Notes under the pieces: generated by a model
What the model was told of the DNA's origin: nothing
Seen by the model: the letters and a program-made list of their open reading frames with translations, nothing else
Database searches by the model: none
Translations under genes and position numbers: made by a program
Shown: in pieces, positions 13,536-14,508 of the stretch
How the letters are laid out: every line of letters starts with the position of its first letter
Numbering within the stretch: the first letter of the stretch is position 1
DNA from: Rickettsiales bacterium
Lineage (GTDB): Bacteria > Pseudomonadota > Alphaproteobacteria > Rickettsiales > UBA3002
Reading direction: 5' to 3'
NCBI GenBank assembly: GCA_021300075.1
Contig: JAJTIB010000066.1
Location: 1 to 14,508 of the forward strand
Length of the DNA stretch: 14,508 nucleotides

Positions 13536-14508
13536 TCATATATGCGAAACAGGAAGGGATTAATCACAATCGAAAGCATCGCACCTGCGAGAATCAGGTT
13601 GAACAACTCCTGATCTAGCAGTCCTTTGGTCAGTGCAAGTCCTCCCAGGATAAATGAAAACTCACCGATCTGGGCAAGGCCAATCGCCACCGCATAGGTC
13701 ACGCTTTTGGGCTGCTTGAACCAACTGGTGATGGCAATGGCGGCAATGCTCTTCGCCACTACAATGATAAGGCAGGTCATCAACACGGCTAATGGTTGCA
13801 GCAGAAGCGTTTTAGGGTCGAACAGCATACCTACCGATACAAAAAACAGCACAGAAAAGGCATCGCGTAGTGGCAGCGTGCTTTCAGAGAACTTTTTGCC
13901 AATTTCGCTTTCACTCAGCATCACGCCCGCCAGAAATGCCCCCAGAGCCAGCGACGCGTCGAACACCACATACGCGATTGAGGCAAAACCAAGTGCAATG
14001 GCGAGCGTTCCAAGCGTACTTAACTCTGCAGAGCGCATCTTGGCAATCTGTACCAGAAGCCACGGCAGAAAACGCCTGCCAACGATAAACATAAAGGCAA
14101 AAAACCCACCTATTTTAAACATTACTTCGAGCATCGTGGTGGCGATGACGGCTATAGTAATATGCTGGTTTTCATTGATGATTTGCGCGATGACAGGCAG
14201 CATGACAAGTGCCAGCACCATAGCGATATCTTCAATAATCAGCCAGCTTATGGCAATTTTTCCGCCTTGTGCATCAATCAGGTTTCTTTGCTCCAGCGAG
14301 CGTATCAGCACGATGGTGCTGGCAACCGACAATGAGAAACCAAATATAAGTGCGGTAGAAAGTGAGTAACCGAGAATGCTGGCAAGTGCTGCGCCAATTG
14401 CTGTCGCCGAAGCCATTTGCACTAGCGCGCCAGGAAGCGCGATTTTCCTGCTCTCGAATAAGTCCCGCAGCGAAAAATGCAGGCCTACGCCAAACATCAG
14501 AAGGATGA
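13508..14508 (-). CDS. YbaL/Kef-type monovalent cation:proton antiporter, partial
   Basis: Inner-membrane CPA2-family transporter; 332 residues are visible and the N-terminus lies beyond the window. It starts mid-protein at ILLMFGVGLHFSLRDLF, nearly identical in pattern to E. coli YbaL. About nine or ten hydrophobic segments follow, with the conserved acidic pair in ISWLIIEDIAMVL, then LALGAFLAGVMLSESE, TLPLRDAFSVLFFVSVGMLF and GLAQIGEFSFILGGLAL. It ends at NPFLFRIYDAKFKSRKT straight after the last membrane helix. YbaL and KefB/KefC normally continue into a TrkA-N nucleotide-binding domain, which is missing here; the gene is either a short CPA2 form or C-terminally truncated. No companion regulator is in view. 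The exact ion is not deducible. Confidence 0.92.
   Translation of the reverse strand, partial: ILLMFGVGLHFSLRDLFESRKIALPGALVQMASATAIGAALASILGYSLSTALIFGFSLSVASTIVLIRSLEQRNLIDAQGGKIAISWLIIEDIAMVLALVMLPVIAQIINENQHITIAVIATTMLEVMFKIGGFFAFMFIVGRRFLPWLLVQIAKMRSAELSTLGTLAIALGFASIAYVVFDASLALGAFLAGVMLSESEIGKKFSESTLPLRDAFSVLFFVSVGMLFDPKTLLLQPLAVLMTCLIIVVAKSIAAIAITSWFKQPKSVTYAVAIGLAQIGEFSFILGGLALTKGLLDQELFNLILAGAMLSIVINPFLFRIYDAKFKSRKT

Noticed and set aside
1..14508. Defence system, prophage, toxin-antitoxin or secretion cluster
   Set aside because: All large genes are identifiable core functions; no integrase, transposase, nuclease-helicase pair or phage structural gene is seen.

Overview
The window comes from a moderately GC-rich alphaproteobacterium. 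The evidence is gene content and local order: a lytic transglycosylase and a GEAPG-type uracil-DNA glycosylase transcribed away from ETF-ubiquinone oxidoreductase, a TPR lipoprotein-like/exported protein and ispE; then an rne / M48 protease / DsbA-like cluster diverging from amiC. RNase E has the long acidic-basic insertion inside its S1 domain that alphaproteobacterial enzymes carry, and the glycosylase has an alphaproteobacterial-type FWRPPGNR motif. I cannot fix the order or genus from the sequence.

Layout. 1-1394 (minus): 5' part of a membrane-anchored or exported Slt-type lytic transglycosylase, downstream of a family 4-like uracil-DNA glycosylase. 1497-6601 (plus): two small unknown proteins whose reading frames overlap, then ETF-QO, the TPR protein and IspE, with one small unknown gene (3672-3866) on the opposite strand. 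6606-11430 (minus): rne, an M48-TPR periplasmic protease and a DsbA-like thiol oxidoreductase, apparently co-transcribed from rne. 11431-11913: a 480-base divergent regulatory region. 11914-13065 (plus): N-acetylmuramoyl-L-alanine amidase. 13066-13507: a repeat-rich intergenic stretch. 13508-14508 (minus): a YbaL/Kef-type cation:proton antiporter cut by the window end.

Functionally this is core chromosome: cell-wall turnover (lytic transglycosylase, amidase), envelope protein quality control (M48 protease, DsbA-like protein), RNA decay (RNase E), DNA repair (glycosylase), electron transfer from acyl-CoA/amino-acid dehydrogenases to quinone (ETF-QO) and isoprenoid synthesis (IspE). I see no defence system, CRISPR array, phage, transposase or biosynthetic cluster.

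The unusual layer is a set of short repeats. Heptamer tracts with consensus near CACYKGC occur both in the coding sequence for the glycosylase linker (1263-1311) and in the 30-base rne/protease junction (8775-8802). A GC-rich hairpin (core CCCCCGC, tetraloop, GCGGGGG) occurs inside the same glycosylase linker (about 1207-1229) and again, in the opposite orientation, downstream of amiC (13294-13326), next to a 16-bp-stem hairpin at 13352-13387. The glycosylase therefore seems to carry an in-frame patchwork of intergenic-type repeats, comparable in principle to the palindromic elements known inside Rickettsia genes.
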